NCBI RefSeq assembly: GCF_018070575.1
Contig: NZ_JAGPXN010000011.1
Location: 1-64,000, forward strand
From: Micromonospora sp. C31
GTDB lineage: Bacteria > Actinomycetota > Actinomycetes > Mycobacteriales > Micromonosporaceae
Direction of reading: 5' to 3'
Length of the DNA: 64,000 nt
Shown piece by piece: positions 25,814-34,216 of the stretch; the stretch's first letter is position 1; every line of letters starts with the position of its first letter. A program made the position numbers and the translations under genes. Below the pieces are notes generated by a model. It had not been told where the DNA came from, did not search any database, and was given only the letters and a program-made list of their open reading frames with translations.

Positions 25814-26476
25814 TCAGGGCGGGAGGACGCCGAACGACCGCCAGCCCCGGTCGGGGAAGCCGGCGGCGGTCGCCACCCGGGCGGAGGCGGCGTTGGCGGG
25901 GTCGTGCAGGTACGTCGGGACGGCTCCCCCGGCGAGCACCCGGCGTGCCGCCTGGGCGACCAGCCGTCGGGCCAGCCCCCGCCCACGCGCCGTCGGCACG
26001 GTGCCGACCGCCAGTTCGCGGCCGTACGCGTCGTGCCGCTTGATCCCGGCACCGGCCAGGTAGCCGCCCCGGGCGTCGCGCACCACCAGGACCGGCCCGT
26101 CGAACAGGCGCAGCCAGGACGGCAGTCCGGCGGCGGTCGGGGACGTCCACTCCCCCACGTCGGGCAGCGGGGCCGGCGCCACGCTCCACCGGAACACGCC
26201 GTCGTGCACCGCCCAGCCGGGCCGCCCGACCGCGGCGGGCAGCGCCGGAAGCGGCGGGCCGCCCGGCCGCCGGGCCAGCTCGCGGACCGCCGCGACCCGG
26301 TCCGGGGCTACGGAGAGCACGGTGCTGGCGCCGGTGGCCACCGCGACTGCCGGCCGCAGCCGGCCGTCCCAGGCCGGTCGGGCCCGCCGGTGCGAGCCGA
26401 CCACGTGCAGCCCGGGCCCGGCCGGCCACTGGCCGAGCCAGCTCGCCAGGTGCAGGTGCAGCCGCCGGTCGAGCAT
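25814..26476 (-). CDS. GNAT-family N-acetyltransferase
   Basis: Predicted acetyltransferase of 220 aa. The C-terminal half has the GNAT core: VLVVRDARGGYLAGAGIK, RELAVGTVPTARGRGLARRL with the R-G-x-G-L acetyl-CoA pyrophosphate loop, and ARVATAAGFPDRG. The N-terminal half is a divergent partner domain (HLHLASWLGQWPAGPGLHVVG). ATG at 26476 has a GGGGAGG site about 10 nt upstream. The substrate is unknown; the gene is solitary and convergent with the TetR gene. Confidence 0.82.
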   Translation of the reverse strand: MLDRRLHLHLASWLGQWPAGPGLHVVGSHRRARPAWDGRLRPAVAVATGASTVLSVAPDRVAAVRELARRPGGPPLPALPAAVGRPGWAVHDGVFRWSVAPAPLPDVGEWTSPTAAGLPSWLRLFDGPVLVVRDARGGYLAGAGIKRHDAYGRELAVGTVPTARGRGLARRLVAQAARRVLAGGAVPTYLHDPANAASARVATAAGFPDRGWRSFGVLPP

Positions 26477-26779
26477 CGCCGGTCACCTCCCCGCCGCCGT
26501 CGGTGGTCACCCGCTGGGCGGGCCGCCGACGCCCGGCCCGCCTCGCCGACGATCACCGTACGCGGGCGCGGCGCGCCGCGCGACGGAACCCGTCCGGGGT
26601 GGGCGGCGTGCGGCCCCGACCCGGCCGATCCGGCGCCGCGCGGCGGTGAGCCGGGCGATGATTGGGTGGCGCGGCGGGCGGGTAGACATACCGAACGCAC
26701 CGATGGTCGCCGATTCGTGGGGCGGGGGCCGGTCACGGGAACCAGACGCATCGATCGGTCGTCATATTCATTTTCATAC
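26477..26779. other. Gene-free divergent promoter region
   Basis: About 300 bp with no supportable gene. It becomes AT-rich at 26758-26785 (gtcatattcattttcat), which is unusual locally and probably marks the promoter of the small gene that follows. Confidence 0.5.
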
Positions 26780-27001
26780 ATGGACAACTTTGTTTGGGAC
26801 GGTATGGTCATGCCGAATCAGCCGAACGACCGGTACCACCAGGATCCCGAGCGACTCTGGCGGCGCAGCGAAGCCACCGGGCGGTTCCCGGCCCAGTCGG
26901 CGTACCGGGGTCACCGCGCCGGGGCCGAGGCGCCGCCGTGGAGCAAGGTGGACAAGCAGCCCGCCGGCGCCGCCTCCCGCGGCGGCCCCAACACCCGCTG
27001 A
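26780..27001 (+). CDS. Small hypothetical protein, 63-73 aa
   Basis: Small hydrophilic protein. The start is uncertain: ATG at 26780, 26804 or 26810 are in frame, and gggacgg 7 nt upstream of 26810 favours the shortest form (63 aa, MPNQPNDRYHQDPERLW). It is rich in Arg, Gln and Pro, with no domain seen and no membrane segment. Codon third positions are GC-rich, consistent with coding, and an AT-rich probable promoter lies just upstream. I do not recognise a family. Confidence 0.5.
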   Translation: MDNFVWDGMVMPNQPNDRYHQDPERLWRRSEATGRFPAQSAYRGHRAGAEAPPWSKVDKQPAGAASRGGPNTR

Positions 27002-27125
27002 CCACTTCGCGCGCGGCCGGGTGGCTCCGCGACACACCCGGACGGTCCACCGGCGGCTTTCGCACACCTGTCGGGTAATTTCTTCTGGTCCGGCATCCCG
27101 GCCTACGACAGGAGAAGCTCCGCGC

Positions 27126-27644
27126 ATGGGCAAGAAGACGATCCACGTCTCCGACTTCAGCGGCACGGTCATCCAGCCCGACGACGAGGTGGTCCGGGTC
27201 GTCGTCCTGGAGCACCCTGACCTGGTCGCGGGGCCCGTGCGGCTGGACGCCACCCCGGTCGAGGTGGAGGGCATCGACGACGCCGCGCTGGACGTCGCGG
27301 TGGTCGAGATCCACGCCCGGCACGGCGACTGCGAGCCGCGCCGGGTGGTGCTCACCGCGAGCGAGTTCGACGCGATGGCGACCGACGTGCCGATGGCGCA
27401 GCTGCTGAAGACCGCCGAGCGGGTGCGCCCGCCGAAGGCCCGCAAGGGCGCGGAGCGGGTCGACTACGGCACGATCGAGCACGCCGGCCGGCCGCACCGG
27501 GGCCGGGTCACCGAGGAGGAGGCCCGGCTGGTGCGCGAGCGGCTCGACGAGGTCAACAAGCGGCTCGCCGACGCCGGGATCCGCCAGGTCGATCCGACGG
27601 ACCCCGAACACGCCGCCCGCTACGGCTTCCCCACCGCTTCCTGA
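27126..27644 (+). CDS. Conserved hypothetical protein, 172 aa
   Basis: Not recognised as a named family. The N-terminal half (GKKTIHVSDFSGTVIQPDDE, VVLEHPDLVAGPVRLDATPVE, VAVVEIHARHGDCEPRRVVL) looks like a compact beta-rich domain. The C-terminal half is charged and helical (RVTEEEARLVRERLDEVNKR). It has no signal peptide or membrane helix. A good ribosome site (aggagaag) precedes ATG 27126. It converges with the Clp-N gene, 6 nt between stops. Confidence 0.75.
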   Translation: MGKKTIHVSDFSGTVIQPDDEVVRVVVLEHPDLVAGPVRLDATPVEVEGIDDAALDVAVVEIHARHGDCEPRRVVLTASEFDAMATDVPMAQLLKTAERVRPPKARKGAERVDYGTIEHAGRPHRGRVTEEEARLVRERLDEVNKRLADAGIRQVDPTDPEHAARYGFPTAS

Positions 27645-27650
27645 ACCGGG

Positions 27651-28376
27651 TCAATCCCGCAGCTGGACAGCCCGCAGGGCCGCCGCCACCCACTCCTCGA
27701 CGGCGGCCTTGGTCACGCCGAGCCCGCTGAGGGCCCCGGCGCCGTTCTCGTGCTCCAGCAACGCGAGCAGGACGTGCTCGGTGCCGACGTAGTTGTGCCC
27801 GAGGCGCAGGGCCTCCCGGAAGGTCAGCTCCAGCGCCTTCTTGCCCTGGGCGTCGTACGGGATCAGGTCGGGCACCTCGGCGGTCGACGACGGCAGCGCG
27901 GCCGTCGCGGCCTCGCGCACCCGCTCCAGCGGCACCCCCTGGGCGACGATCGCCTTCGCGGCCAGCGCCTCCGGCTCGCTGAGCAGCCCCAGCACCAGGT
28001 GCTCGGGGCGGATCTCGGCGTGCCCGGTGGCCCGGGCCTCGTTCTGCGAGGCCATCACCACGTTGCGGGCGCGGGGGGTGAAGCGGTTGAAGCCCTGCTG
28101 CGGGTCGAGCGGCGGATCGTCGGCCTTCGGCACGAAGCGCTTCTGCGCAGCCTGCTTGCTGACGCCCATGCTGCGGCCGATCTCGGTCCAGGACGCACCG
28201 GAGCGGCGGGCCTGGTCGACGAAGTGACCGATCAGGTGGTCGGCGATCTCGCCGAGATGGTCGGCCGCGATGACCGCGTCGGTGAGCTGGTCGAGCGCGT
28301 CCGGCCGCGCCCTCTTGATCGCCCGGATCAGGTCGTCGAGGCGTACGGGGTTGTTGATCTGTGTTGGCTCCGTCAT
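27651..28376 (-). CDS. Clp N-terminal domain protein with HTH
   Basis: Protein of 241 aa. An N-terminal helix-turn-helix segment (WTEIGRSMGVSKQAAQKRF, about 62-80) is fused to two Clp-N repeats (about 92-165 and 170-241: FTPRARNVVMASQNEARATG, IRPEHLVLGLLSE; LTFREALRLGHNYVGTEHV, LLALLEHENGAGAL). It has no AAA+ ATPase. Such proteins are common in actinobacteria and may be stress-linked regulators or Clp adaptors. Its promoter is embedded in two matching palindromes, so autoregulation through the HTH is likely. No ribosome site precedes the ATG; the promoter spacing predicts a leaderless transcript. Confidence 0.87.
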   Translation of the reverse strand: MTEPTQINNPVRLDDLIRAIKRARPDALDQLTDAVIAADHLGEIADHLIGHFVDQARRSGASWTEIGRSMGVSKQAAQKRFVPKADDPPLDPQQGFNRFTPRARNVVMASQNEARATGHAEIRPEHLVLGLLSEPEALAAKAIVAQGVPLERVREAATAALPSSTAEVPDLIPYDAQGKKALELTFREALRLGHNYVGTEHVLLALLEHENGAGALSGLGVTKAAVEEWVAAALRAVQLRD

Positions 28377-28378
28377 GC

Positions 28379-28395
28379 GTCAACCATAGGTTGAC
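28379..28395. promoter_or_regulatory. Palindromic operator 1 of the Clp-N gene
   Basis: Perfect 7-bp arms around a 3-nt centre: gtcaacc ata ggttgac. It covers the -10 element and ends 2 nt before the ATG. Confidence 0.82.
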
Positions 28396-28411
28396 GATCG
28401 CCAACCGTCAA
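28383..28411 (-). promoter_or_regulatory. Promoter of the Clp-N gene, likely leaderless
   Basis: Reading the minus strand: TTGACG (28411-28406), 17-bp spacer, TATGGT (28388-28383), then 6 nt to the ATG at 28376. This places the start site at or next to the A of ATG. Confidence 0.7.
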
Positions 28412-28423
28412 CCACAAGTTGAC
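28407..28423. promoter_or_regulatory. Palindromic operator 2 of the Clp-N gene
   Basis: gtcaaccacaagttgac, the same arms as operator 1 with one mismatch, centre 28 bp away. It overlaps the -35 hexamer. Confidence 0.8.
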
Positions 28424-28545
28424 GATGAGATCGGAGCCTCGCGGCCCCGGCGGATCACGAAGCGTGCCGGCCCGGCGCAACGGCCCCGTCGTCGACGGTC
28501 CCGTCGGACCGGTGACCTGGAGCGTGCTCGTCTGAGCGACACCCG

Positions 28546-29151
28546 TCACAGCCAGCCGTTGTCCCGGGCGGTGCGGAACGCCTCGGCCCGGTTGGCCACC
28601 CGGAGCTTGCTGACCGCCGCGGAAAGATGGTTGCGGACCGTGCCCGCCGACAGGTGGGTACGCCGGGCCACCTCCGCCACCGGCGTGTCGTACTCGGCGA
28701 GCCGCAGCACGTCCAGCTCGCGGGGCGTGAGCGGGCACTCCGGCGCGGTGAGCGCGTCGGCGGCCAGCGCCGGGTCGACGTACCGGCCGCCGGCGTGCAC
28801 CCGGCGGATGACGTCGGCCAGCGTTCCACCGGGCGCGCCCTTGGGCAGGAAGCCCTTGGCCCCGGCGGCGAGGGCGCGTTGCAGGTGGGGCGGTCGGCCG
28901 TGCCCGGTCAGGATCACCACCTTGCAGGCGGGCAGGACACGAGCCAGCTCCGCGGTCACCTCCAGCCCGTCCAGGGCCGGCATCTGGAGATCCACCACGG
29001 CCACGTCCGGCCGGTGGGCGAGCGCGGCGGTCACCGCGGCCCGCCCGTCCGACGCCTCGGTCACGACCTCCAGGTCGGACTCCAGACCGAGCAGGGCGGC
29101 CAGCGCCGCCCGGATCAGGTCCTCGTCGTCGGCGAGCAGCACCCTGATCAC
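28546..29151 (-). CDS. LuxR/NarL-family response regulator
   Basis: Two-component response regulator of 201 aa. The receiver domain (1-120) shows the acidic pocket LLADDED, phospho-acceptor Asp in VAVVDLQMPALDG, Thr in VILTGHG and Lys in GFLPKGA. The C-terminal LuxR HTH (about 138-200) contains LTPRELDVLRLAEYDTPVAE, HLSAGTVRNHLSAAVSKL. GTG at 29151 overlaps the TGA of the kinase gene (GTGA). It is the last gene of a four-gene ABC transporter/two-component operon. Confidence 0.93.
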   Translation of the reverse strand: MIRVLLADDEDLIRAALAALLGLESDLEVVTEASDGRAAVTAALAHRPDVAVVDLQMPALDGLEVTAELARVLPACKVVILTGHGRPPHLQRALAAGAKGFLPKGAPGGTLADVIRRVHAGGRYVDPALAADALTAPECPLTPRELDVLRLAEYDTPVAEVARRTHLSAGTVRNHLSAAVSKLRVANRAEAFRTARDNGWL

Positions 29152-30341
29152 GGGCGGGTCCGTACCGTCACGTCGAGGCGGAACACCCCGTCCTCGGTCC
29201 GGTGCCGCAGCGAGCCCCGGGCCTCGGCCATCCGCTCGGCCAGCCCGCGCAACCCGAAGCTGTGCCGGTCCGGCGACGCACCCTCGGCGCCGTCGTTCGT
29301 CATGGTCATCCGTACCTCGTCCTCGTCCTGGCTGATCTCGATGGTGCACCAGGTGGCCCGGCTGTGCCGCAGCACGTTGGTGCTGGCCTCCCGCAGCACC
29401 GCGACGAACTGCCGGGCGATCTCCGACGGTACGTCGTCCGGCGGCAGCGCGACCGCGCAGCGGATGCCGGAGGAACGCAGCACCTGCTCCACCGCGGCGA
29501 TCTGGTCCCCGAGGTCCACCGCACGGTACCCGTGCACCACCTCGCGCAGCTCGACCAGCGCCGACGCGGCCAGTCGCTGCACCTCGGCCGCCTCCGAGCT
29601 GGCCCGCCCGGCGTCCGTCGCCGCCAGCCGGGACGCCAGCTCCGCCTTGAGCGCGATGACCGAGAGGCTGTGCCCGAGCAGGTCGTGCACGTCACGCGCG
29701 AAACGCAGCCGCTCCTCGGTCGCGGCGAGCCGCCCCTGGGCGGCCCGCCCCCGCTGCGCCTCGACGAGCAGCCCCCACAGCCAGAGCTGGAGGGCGTTCC
29801 AGGCGGCCATGGAGACGCCGGCGACCAGCACGATGGTGACCTGGTCACGCACCGGGGCGCCGTTGCGCAGCGCCACCCCGGCGGCCACCGCCACCGTCAG
29901 CAGCGCCGCCGGGGCGGCGGCCCACCAGCGCGACAGCATCGGTACCGAGCCGATCACCGACGCGCCGAGGAAGCCCCAGGTCGCCCACTCCGGCGCCCCC
30001 ACCGGCCCTACCAGGGGTACGGAGACCACGGCAGCCGCGACGAACGCGACGAGCAGGCGGCGCCGCACGGCCGCCGCCAGCCACGGGGTGATCGCACCGT
30101 AGAGCGCGCCGGCCTGCGCGACGACGAACAGGGCGATGCCCACCGCCCCGGCCGCCGTCCACCCCCGATCGTCCTCCCGCGACAGCCCGGCGGCGGCCAG
30201 CAGCAGCGTCCCCAGGACGCCGCTGCCGACGGTGGTCAGGGTGACGACGCGGGCGCGGCGCAGGCCGAGATCCCGCTCGACCTGCGCCCGGTCCATGTTC
30301 ACGTCCCCGTGGCCGGGTGACGCGACGGCTGTCCCGATCAT
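29148..30341 (-). CDS. Sensor histidine kinase (HisKA_3 type)
   Basis: Membrane kinase of 397 aa partnered with the downstream response regulator. About five to six N-terminal helices (for example VVTLTTVGSGVLGTLLLAAAG, GWTAAGAVGIALFVVAQAG) form the sensing region. The phospho-acceptor His lies in RFARDVHDLLGHSLSVIA. The ATPase domain shows REASTNVLRHSRATW and FGLRGLAERM. ATG at 30341 overlaps the stop of the permease gene (ATGA); an alternative Met lies 45 nt inside. Operon with an ABC exporter suggests sensing of a transported or membrane-active compound. Confidence 0.9.
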   Translation of the reverse strand: MIGTAVASPGHGDVNMDRAQVERDLGLRRARVVTLTTVGSGVLGTLLLAAAGLSREDDRGWTAAGAVGIALFVVAQAGALYGAITPWLAAAVRRRLLVAFVAAAVVSVPLVGPVGAPEWATWGFLGASVIGSVPMLSRWWAAAPAALLTVAVAAGVALRNGAPVRDQVTIVLVAGVSMAAWNALQLWLWGLLVEAQRGRAAQGRLAATEERLRFARDVHDLLGHSLSVIALKAELASRLAATDAGRASSEAAEVQRLAASALVELREVVHGYRAVDLGDQIAAVEQVLRSSGIRCAVALPPDDVPSEIARQFVAVLREASTNVLRHSRATWCTIEISQDEDEVRMTMTNDGAEGASPDRHSFGLRGLAERMAEARGSLRHRTEDGVFRLDVTVRTRP

Positions 30342-31174
30342 CCGTGCCGGGGCTCCCACCGGAAGTACCGGCCCGCCATGAACAGCGACACCACCAGCCA
30401 GACCAGCAGCACCCCGAAGGACGGCAACGTCTCGACGAAGGTGCCGGCGAAGCTCAGGGCCTGGCCCTCGTCGGTACGGCCGAGCCAGCCGACGCGCATG
30501 GCCTCGGTGAACGGCCCGTTGGGCAGGAACCAGAGCACCCGCTCCAGCGACTCCGGCAACGCGCCGAGCGGCAGCAGCGCACCCGGCGTGGCCAGGAAGA
30601 TCACCACGGTCGGCAGGGTGGTGAGCATGGCCGCCTCGGAGCTGCGCGTGATCGCGGAGAGCGCGGCCGAGAACGCCGCCATGATCGAGGAGCCGAACAG
30701 CAGCGCCACCACCATGACCAGCGGGTTCCTGGGCATCGGCAGGTCGAGGACCAGGACCGCGTAGACGGCCAGCGCGAGGAACTGGGCGAGGAAGATCGCG
30801 ACGGTGCTGCTGGCCGTGCCGAACAGGATGGTGCGGTCCGAGGCGAGCCCGGCGCGCAGCCGCTTGAGCACCAGTTCCTGGCGGCGCGAGGCGTACACGG
30901 TGGTCAGGTGGTGGTGCACCAGGAAGACCATGATCAGAGTGGTGACGCTGACGACCCGACGCACGCCGGGCACCGTCTGGCCGCCGTACTCGCTGACCAG
31001 CAGCAGGGCGATCATCAGCGGGGTCACCACGGACATCGCGGTCGACGTCCAGCTGCGACGCAGCGCCAGCAGCTCCATCTTGAGCATCGCGGCCATCTGC
31101 CAGATGGGCCTGGTCGCGCGGTCGCCCGAGGCGGCGGCGGTGGTGGGGCTCGGCGTCGTCATCGTTCCGCTCAT
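30338..31174 (-). CDS. ABC-2 type transporter permease
   Basis: Integral membrane protein of 278 aa with six predicted helices and the ABC-2 pattern (AMLKMELLALRRSWTS at the N-terminus; ALSAITRSSEAAMLTTLPTV; a long PLGALPESLERVLWFLPNG extracellular segment near the end). It starts with ATGA overlap to the ATPase gene and ends with ATGA overlap to the kinase gene, so subunits are made together. By analogy it exports a lipid or a small molecule. Confidence 0.9.
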   Translation of the reverse strand: MSGTMTTPSPTTAAASGDRATRPIWQMAAMLKMELLALRRSWTSTAMSVVTPLMIALLLVSEYGGQTVPGVRRVVSVTTLIMVFLVHHHLTTVYASRRQELVLKRLRAGLASDRTILFGTASSTVAIFLAQFLALAVYAVLVLDLPMPRNPLVMVVALLFGSSIMAAFSAALSAITRSSEAAMLTTLPTVVIFLATPGALLPLGALPESLERVLWFLPNGPFTEAMRVGWLGRTDEGQALSFAGTFVETLPSFGVLLVWLVVSLFMAGRYFRWEPRHG

Positions 31175-32154
31175 CGGGCGGCCTCCGCTTCCGCGTGCTG
31201 GTCGGTCGGGTCGTGGTCGGCGGCGATGTCCAGGAAGACATCCTCCAGGGTGGCCGGTCGGGCCGACAGGGAGGCCAGCCGGACGTTGCCCGCGTTGGCC
31301 CACTCCAGCAGCCGGGTCAGGTCGGTCTGGAGCTGGCGGGACTCGTACGTGACCCGGTCGCCCTCGACCAGGCGGGCGGCGTGCGGCAGGTCGGGCAGCG
31401 ACTCCGTGGCCGGCAGCCGGAAGCTGATCCGGGCGGGCAGGGTGCGTACGACGTCCTCCGGCGCGCCGGTGGCGACGATGCTCCCACCCCGCATGATCGC
31501 CACCCGGTCGGCGAGGACCTCCGCCTCCTCCAGGTAGTGCGTGGTGAGCAGGACGGTGGTGCCGCCCTTCTGGAGCTCACGGACGACGTCCCAGGTGCGG
31601 CGGCGCGACGCCGGGTCCATGCCGGTGGTGGGCTCGTCGAGGAAGAGCACCTCCGGGCGGCCGAGCACGGCCAGCGCCAGCTCCAGCCGCCGGCCCTCGC
31701 CGCCGGAGAGCTGCTCGACGGCGACGTTCATCCGACCGCCGAGGTCGACCAGGTCCAGCACCTCCGCGGTGGTCTGCGGCCGGACGGTGAGCGACCGCCA
31801 GATCTCCACCGTCTCACGGACGGTGAGCGCGCCCGTGAACCCGCCGTGCTGGAGCATCACCCCCGTCCGGGGGCGCACCGAGTCGCGGTCCCGGACGGGA
31901 TCCAGCCCGAGCACCCGGACCCGGCCGGCGGTGGCCGGTTGCAGGCCCTCCAGGACCTCGATGGTGGTGGTCTTCCCGGCACCGTTGGTGCCCAGCAGCG
32001 CGAACAGCTCGCCCCGGCGGATCCGCAGCGAGATGCCGCGCACCGCCTCGAACTCACCGTAGCTGCGGCGCAGCCCGTCCACTTCGATCACGACGTCATC
32101 CATGCTCATCAGGCTGCCGTCGGTGGCCGACAGTTCCAACCCCCGTCGCGTCAT
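31171..32154 (-). CDS. ABC transporter ATPase, DrrA-like
   Basis: ATPase subunit of 327 aa: Walker A LLGTNGAGKTTTIE, signature LSGGEGRRLELALAV, Walker B VLFLDEPTTGMDPASRR, switch His in TTHYLEEAEV. A C-terminal DrrA-type extension (about 235-327) follows. ATG at 32154 has a ggtggg site; internal Met residues at 32109 and 32103 would give the more usual N-terminus (MDDVVIEVDGLRRSYG). First gene of the operon ATPase-permease-kinase-response regulator. It sits immediately left of the biosynthetic cluster but has its own upstream region. Confidence 0.9.
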   Translation of the reverse strand: MTRRGLELSATDGSLMSMDDVVIEVDGLRRSYGEFEAVRGISLRIRRGELFALLGTNGAGKTTTIEVLEGLQPATAGRVRVLGLDPVRDRDSVRPRTGVMLQHGGFTGALTVRETVEIWRSLTVRPQTTAEVLDLVDLGGRMNVAVEQLSGGEGRRLELALAVLGRPEVLFLDEPTTGMDPASRRRTWDVVRELQKGGTTVLLTTHYLEEAEVLADRVAIMRGGSIVATGAPEDVVRTLPARISFRLPATESLPDLPHAARLVEGDRVTYESRQLQTDLTRLLEWANAGNVRLASLSARPATLEDVFLDIAADHDPTDQHAEAEAAR

Positions 32155-32290
32155 GTTCCCACCGTGTCGTACGCATGCCCGGCCCGTGTGTCCCCCATGT
32201 CCGGGGCAGGCGCACCGCCCGGCGTAGCCGGGCGCGCGAACGGGGAAGCGACGCCGGGCAGCCGGTGGGCCCGGTGCTCCCGGGGGGCGC

Positions 32291-33766
32291 TCAACCGGCC
32301 GGGTGAGCGACGAACGGCGCCACGTCCACCGGGAGTTGCGGCAGCACCCCGGCGAGCGCCTCGACCTTCGTCCACGTCATGGTCACCTGGTCGAGGTCCC
32401 CGTCCCCCAGCGGGACGCCCAGCTCGCCGAACGCCCGCGCCAGCCGCTCCCGCCGTACGGGGTCGACGCCGTCGGCGGGCGCCCCGGGCACGCAGACGGA
32501 AGCCAGGTCCGTCACGACGTCCAGCTTCGGCTCCCGCTCGTGCCAGCCCGTCCGCCGCTGGTAGACGTCGGCGACGGCGGCCAGCTCGAAGTCGCGGCCG
32601 GGCGCGGCGGCGAGTTGCAGCGACAGCGGCATCCCGTCGCCGTCGACGCCCATCGGCAGCGCCAGCGCGGGGAAGCCGACCGCGCTCCAGGCGCTGGGCA
32701 GGAAGGAGATCGTCTGGAGGCCGGCCTGGTCGTCGTAGCGGGGGGCGCCGGACGGCCAGGCGGGCGTGGCGACGACGTCGACGTCGCGCAACCGCGCCCG
32801 CAGGGCGTCGGCGCCCCACCCGCGCACCCGCTGGGCCCGCAGGTACGTCTCCGCCGGGAGCACGCCGCCGAGCGCGACGTTCCACCGGAAGGGTCGCCCG
32901 TAGTCGCCCCAGCGTGCCCGCAGCAGCGCCCCGTGCACCTCGAACGCCTCCACCAGCATCGTCACGAGCTGCGCGGCGAAGAGCGGGAACGCCTCGTCGA
33001 ACGGCACGTCGACGACCTGTGCCCCGGCGGCCCGCAGTTCGTCGAGCGCGGCGTCGAAGGCGGCGGCGGTGTCCTCGGTCAGCGCGGCGGCGTGGCGCAC
33101 CAGGTCGCCCGGGACGCCGACGCGTACGCCCGCGAGGTCGCCCAGCGGCGGCCGGGACAGCTCCGCGGGGCGGTCCGCCATCACGGCGAGCAGCCGCGCG
33201 CACTCCCGGGCCGTACGCGCCAGCGGGCCCGTGGTCTCGACCGAACGCGCCAGCGGGCGGACGCCGGCGGCCGGCAGGAGGCCCTGCGTCGGCTTCAGCC
33301 CGGTCACGCCGCACAGCGCGGCCGGGATCCGGATGCTGCCGTTGCTGTCGGTGCCGACGCCCGCGTCGAAGAACCCGGCGGGGATGCCGTTGGCGCTGCC
33401 ACAGCTCGAACCGCCGGTGAACCGGTGGGGGTCCCACGGGTTGCGGGGCACCGGGAAGGGCGCCTCCGGGTCCGGCCGGGACAGCGCGTGCTCGCCCATC
33501 GTGGTCTTGCCGACGATGAGCGCGCCCGCCGCGCGCAGCCGCGCCACCACCGTCGCGTCGCGGTCGGCCCACCAGTCCGCGTCGTGCACGACGCTCTGGC
33601 AGGTGCTCGGCGCGCCGGCCACGGCGACGACGTCCTTGACGCCGATCAGCGTGCCGCGCAGCGGCCCGTCCGTGCCGGCGTCGACGGTCGGGAAGCGGTG
33701 CAGGAAGGTGCCGAGCATCGGCCCGAGCCGGTCGGCCCGCTCGGCTGCGGCGGCCACGTGGTCCAT
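32291..33766 (-). CDS. Amidase signature family hydrolase
   Basis: Amidase of 491 aa with the complete Ser-cisSer-Lys triad: Lys44 in LIGVKDVVAV, cis-Ser121 in FTGGSSCGSANG, and nucleophile Ser144 in GTDSNGSIRIPAALCGVTG. It hydrolyses an amide or acyl-amide bond. The gene starts 1 nt after the stop of a small FG-GAP relic gene and is therefore probably transcribed from the cluster-type promoter at 34068-34098, which is why I place it in the biosynthetic cluster. Possible roles: removing a protecting aminoacyl group, hydrolysing a side-chain amide, or self-resistance. None is provable here. Confidence 0.88.
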   Translation of the reverse strand: MDHVAAAAERADRLGPMLGTFLHRFPTVDAGTDGPLRGTLIGVKDVVAVAGAPSTCQSVVHDADWWADRDATVVARLRAAGALIVGKTTMGEHALSRPDPEAPFPVPRNPWDPHRFTGGSSCGSANGIPAGFFDAGVGTDSNGSIRIPAALCGVTGLKPTQGLLPAAGVRPLARSVETTGPLARTARECARLLAVMADRPAELSRPPLGDLAGVRVGVPGDLVRHAAALTEDTAAAFDAALDELRAAGAQVVDVPFDEAFPLFAAQLVTMLVEAFEVHGALLRARWGDYGRPFRWNVALGGVLPAETYLRAQRVRGWGADALRARLRDVDVVATPAWPSGAPRYDDQAGLQTISFLPSAWSAVGFPALALPMGVDGDGMPLSLQLAAAPGRDFELAAVADVYQRRTGWHEREPKLDVVTDLASVCVPGAPADGVDPVRRERLARAFGELGVPLGDGDLDQVTMTWTKVEALAGVLPQLPVDVAPFVAHPAG

Positions 33767-33767
33767 G

Positions 33768-33986
33768 TCAGCTCACCGTCTCGTGGCCCGGCAGGTCGGT
33801 CGCGACGACCCGCGGCGCGGGCCGGCCGCCGGTCAATTCCGATTCCGCGTCCGTTCCTGTGTGCCGGAAGAAGTCGCTGTGCGGAAAAAGGAACGACACG
33901 GCCGTGACATCGTCCCGGACCATGACGTCCGTCTTCGCGTCAACGTTCGACGAATAGCGGTCAACGTTCCGCTTCTGGGGCGCCAC
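33768..33986 (-). CDS. FG-GAP relic: internally deleted paralogue of 57778-58662
   Basis: Small protein of 72 aa from the GTG at 33986 (gggagg 5 nt upstream). Its first 45 residues align without gaps to the start of the 294-aa FG-GAP protein across the cluster: both reach RDDV at residues 24-27 and continue with F-P-H-S and F-R. Its last 16 residues (APRVVATDLPGHETVS) match the C-terminus of the same protein (APKVLATGWQKYSVVS). About 220 central residues are missing in frame. It shares promoter and 3' junction sequences with that gene. It is probably non-functional as a propeller but could still be translated to couple the amidase. Confidence 0.75.
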   Translation of the reverse strand: MAPQKRNVDRYSSNVDAKTDVMVRDDVTAVSFLFPHSDFFRHTGTDAESELTGGRPAPRVVATDLPGHETVS

Positions 33987-34067
33987 GAACACCTCCCTGC
34001 ACGGGCCACAAGAAATGCGCGGCCCAGGACCACGACAACTCCGACGATGGCGGGCGCGGCCTTCACG

Positions 34068-34098
34068 GGGTAACCCCTACGGTCACCCCTCACCACCC
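34068..34098 (-). promoter_or_regulatory. Conserved cluster promoter element, copy 1
   Basis: GGGTAACCCCTAC, 3 variable nt, then CACCCCTCACCACCC (plus-strand reading). Virtually identical to 58724-58754, and followed in both by ggaa and ggca. It contains a ggggtaacccc palindrome and two accccct-type half-sites 12 bp apart. It lies 82 bp upstream of the FG-GAP relic start and in the divergent region of the ABC exporter, so it may serve both sides. Confidence 0.75.
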
Positions 34099-34216
34099 CG
34101 GAATAAGGCACCTCGGACGCCGATCCTCGCGGCCACGGCCCCGGAGTTCCTGGCTGCCCGCTCCGCGGCACTGATAAATACTGTTGCATACCCGCGCCGA
34201 TCTAAATGGGGAATCA

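Noticed and set aside
34182..34206. Housekeeping-type promoter for the cluster ABC exporter (ttgcat with tctaaat)
   Set aside because: Hexamer match and spacing are poor. The AT-rich leader may contain a promoter but I could not place it.
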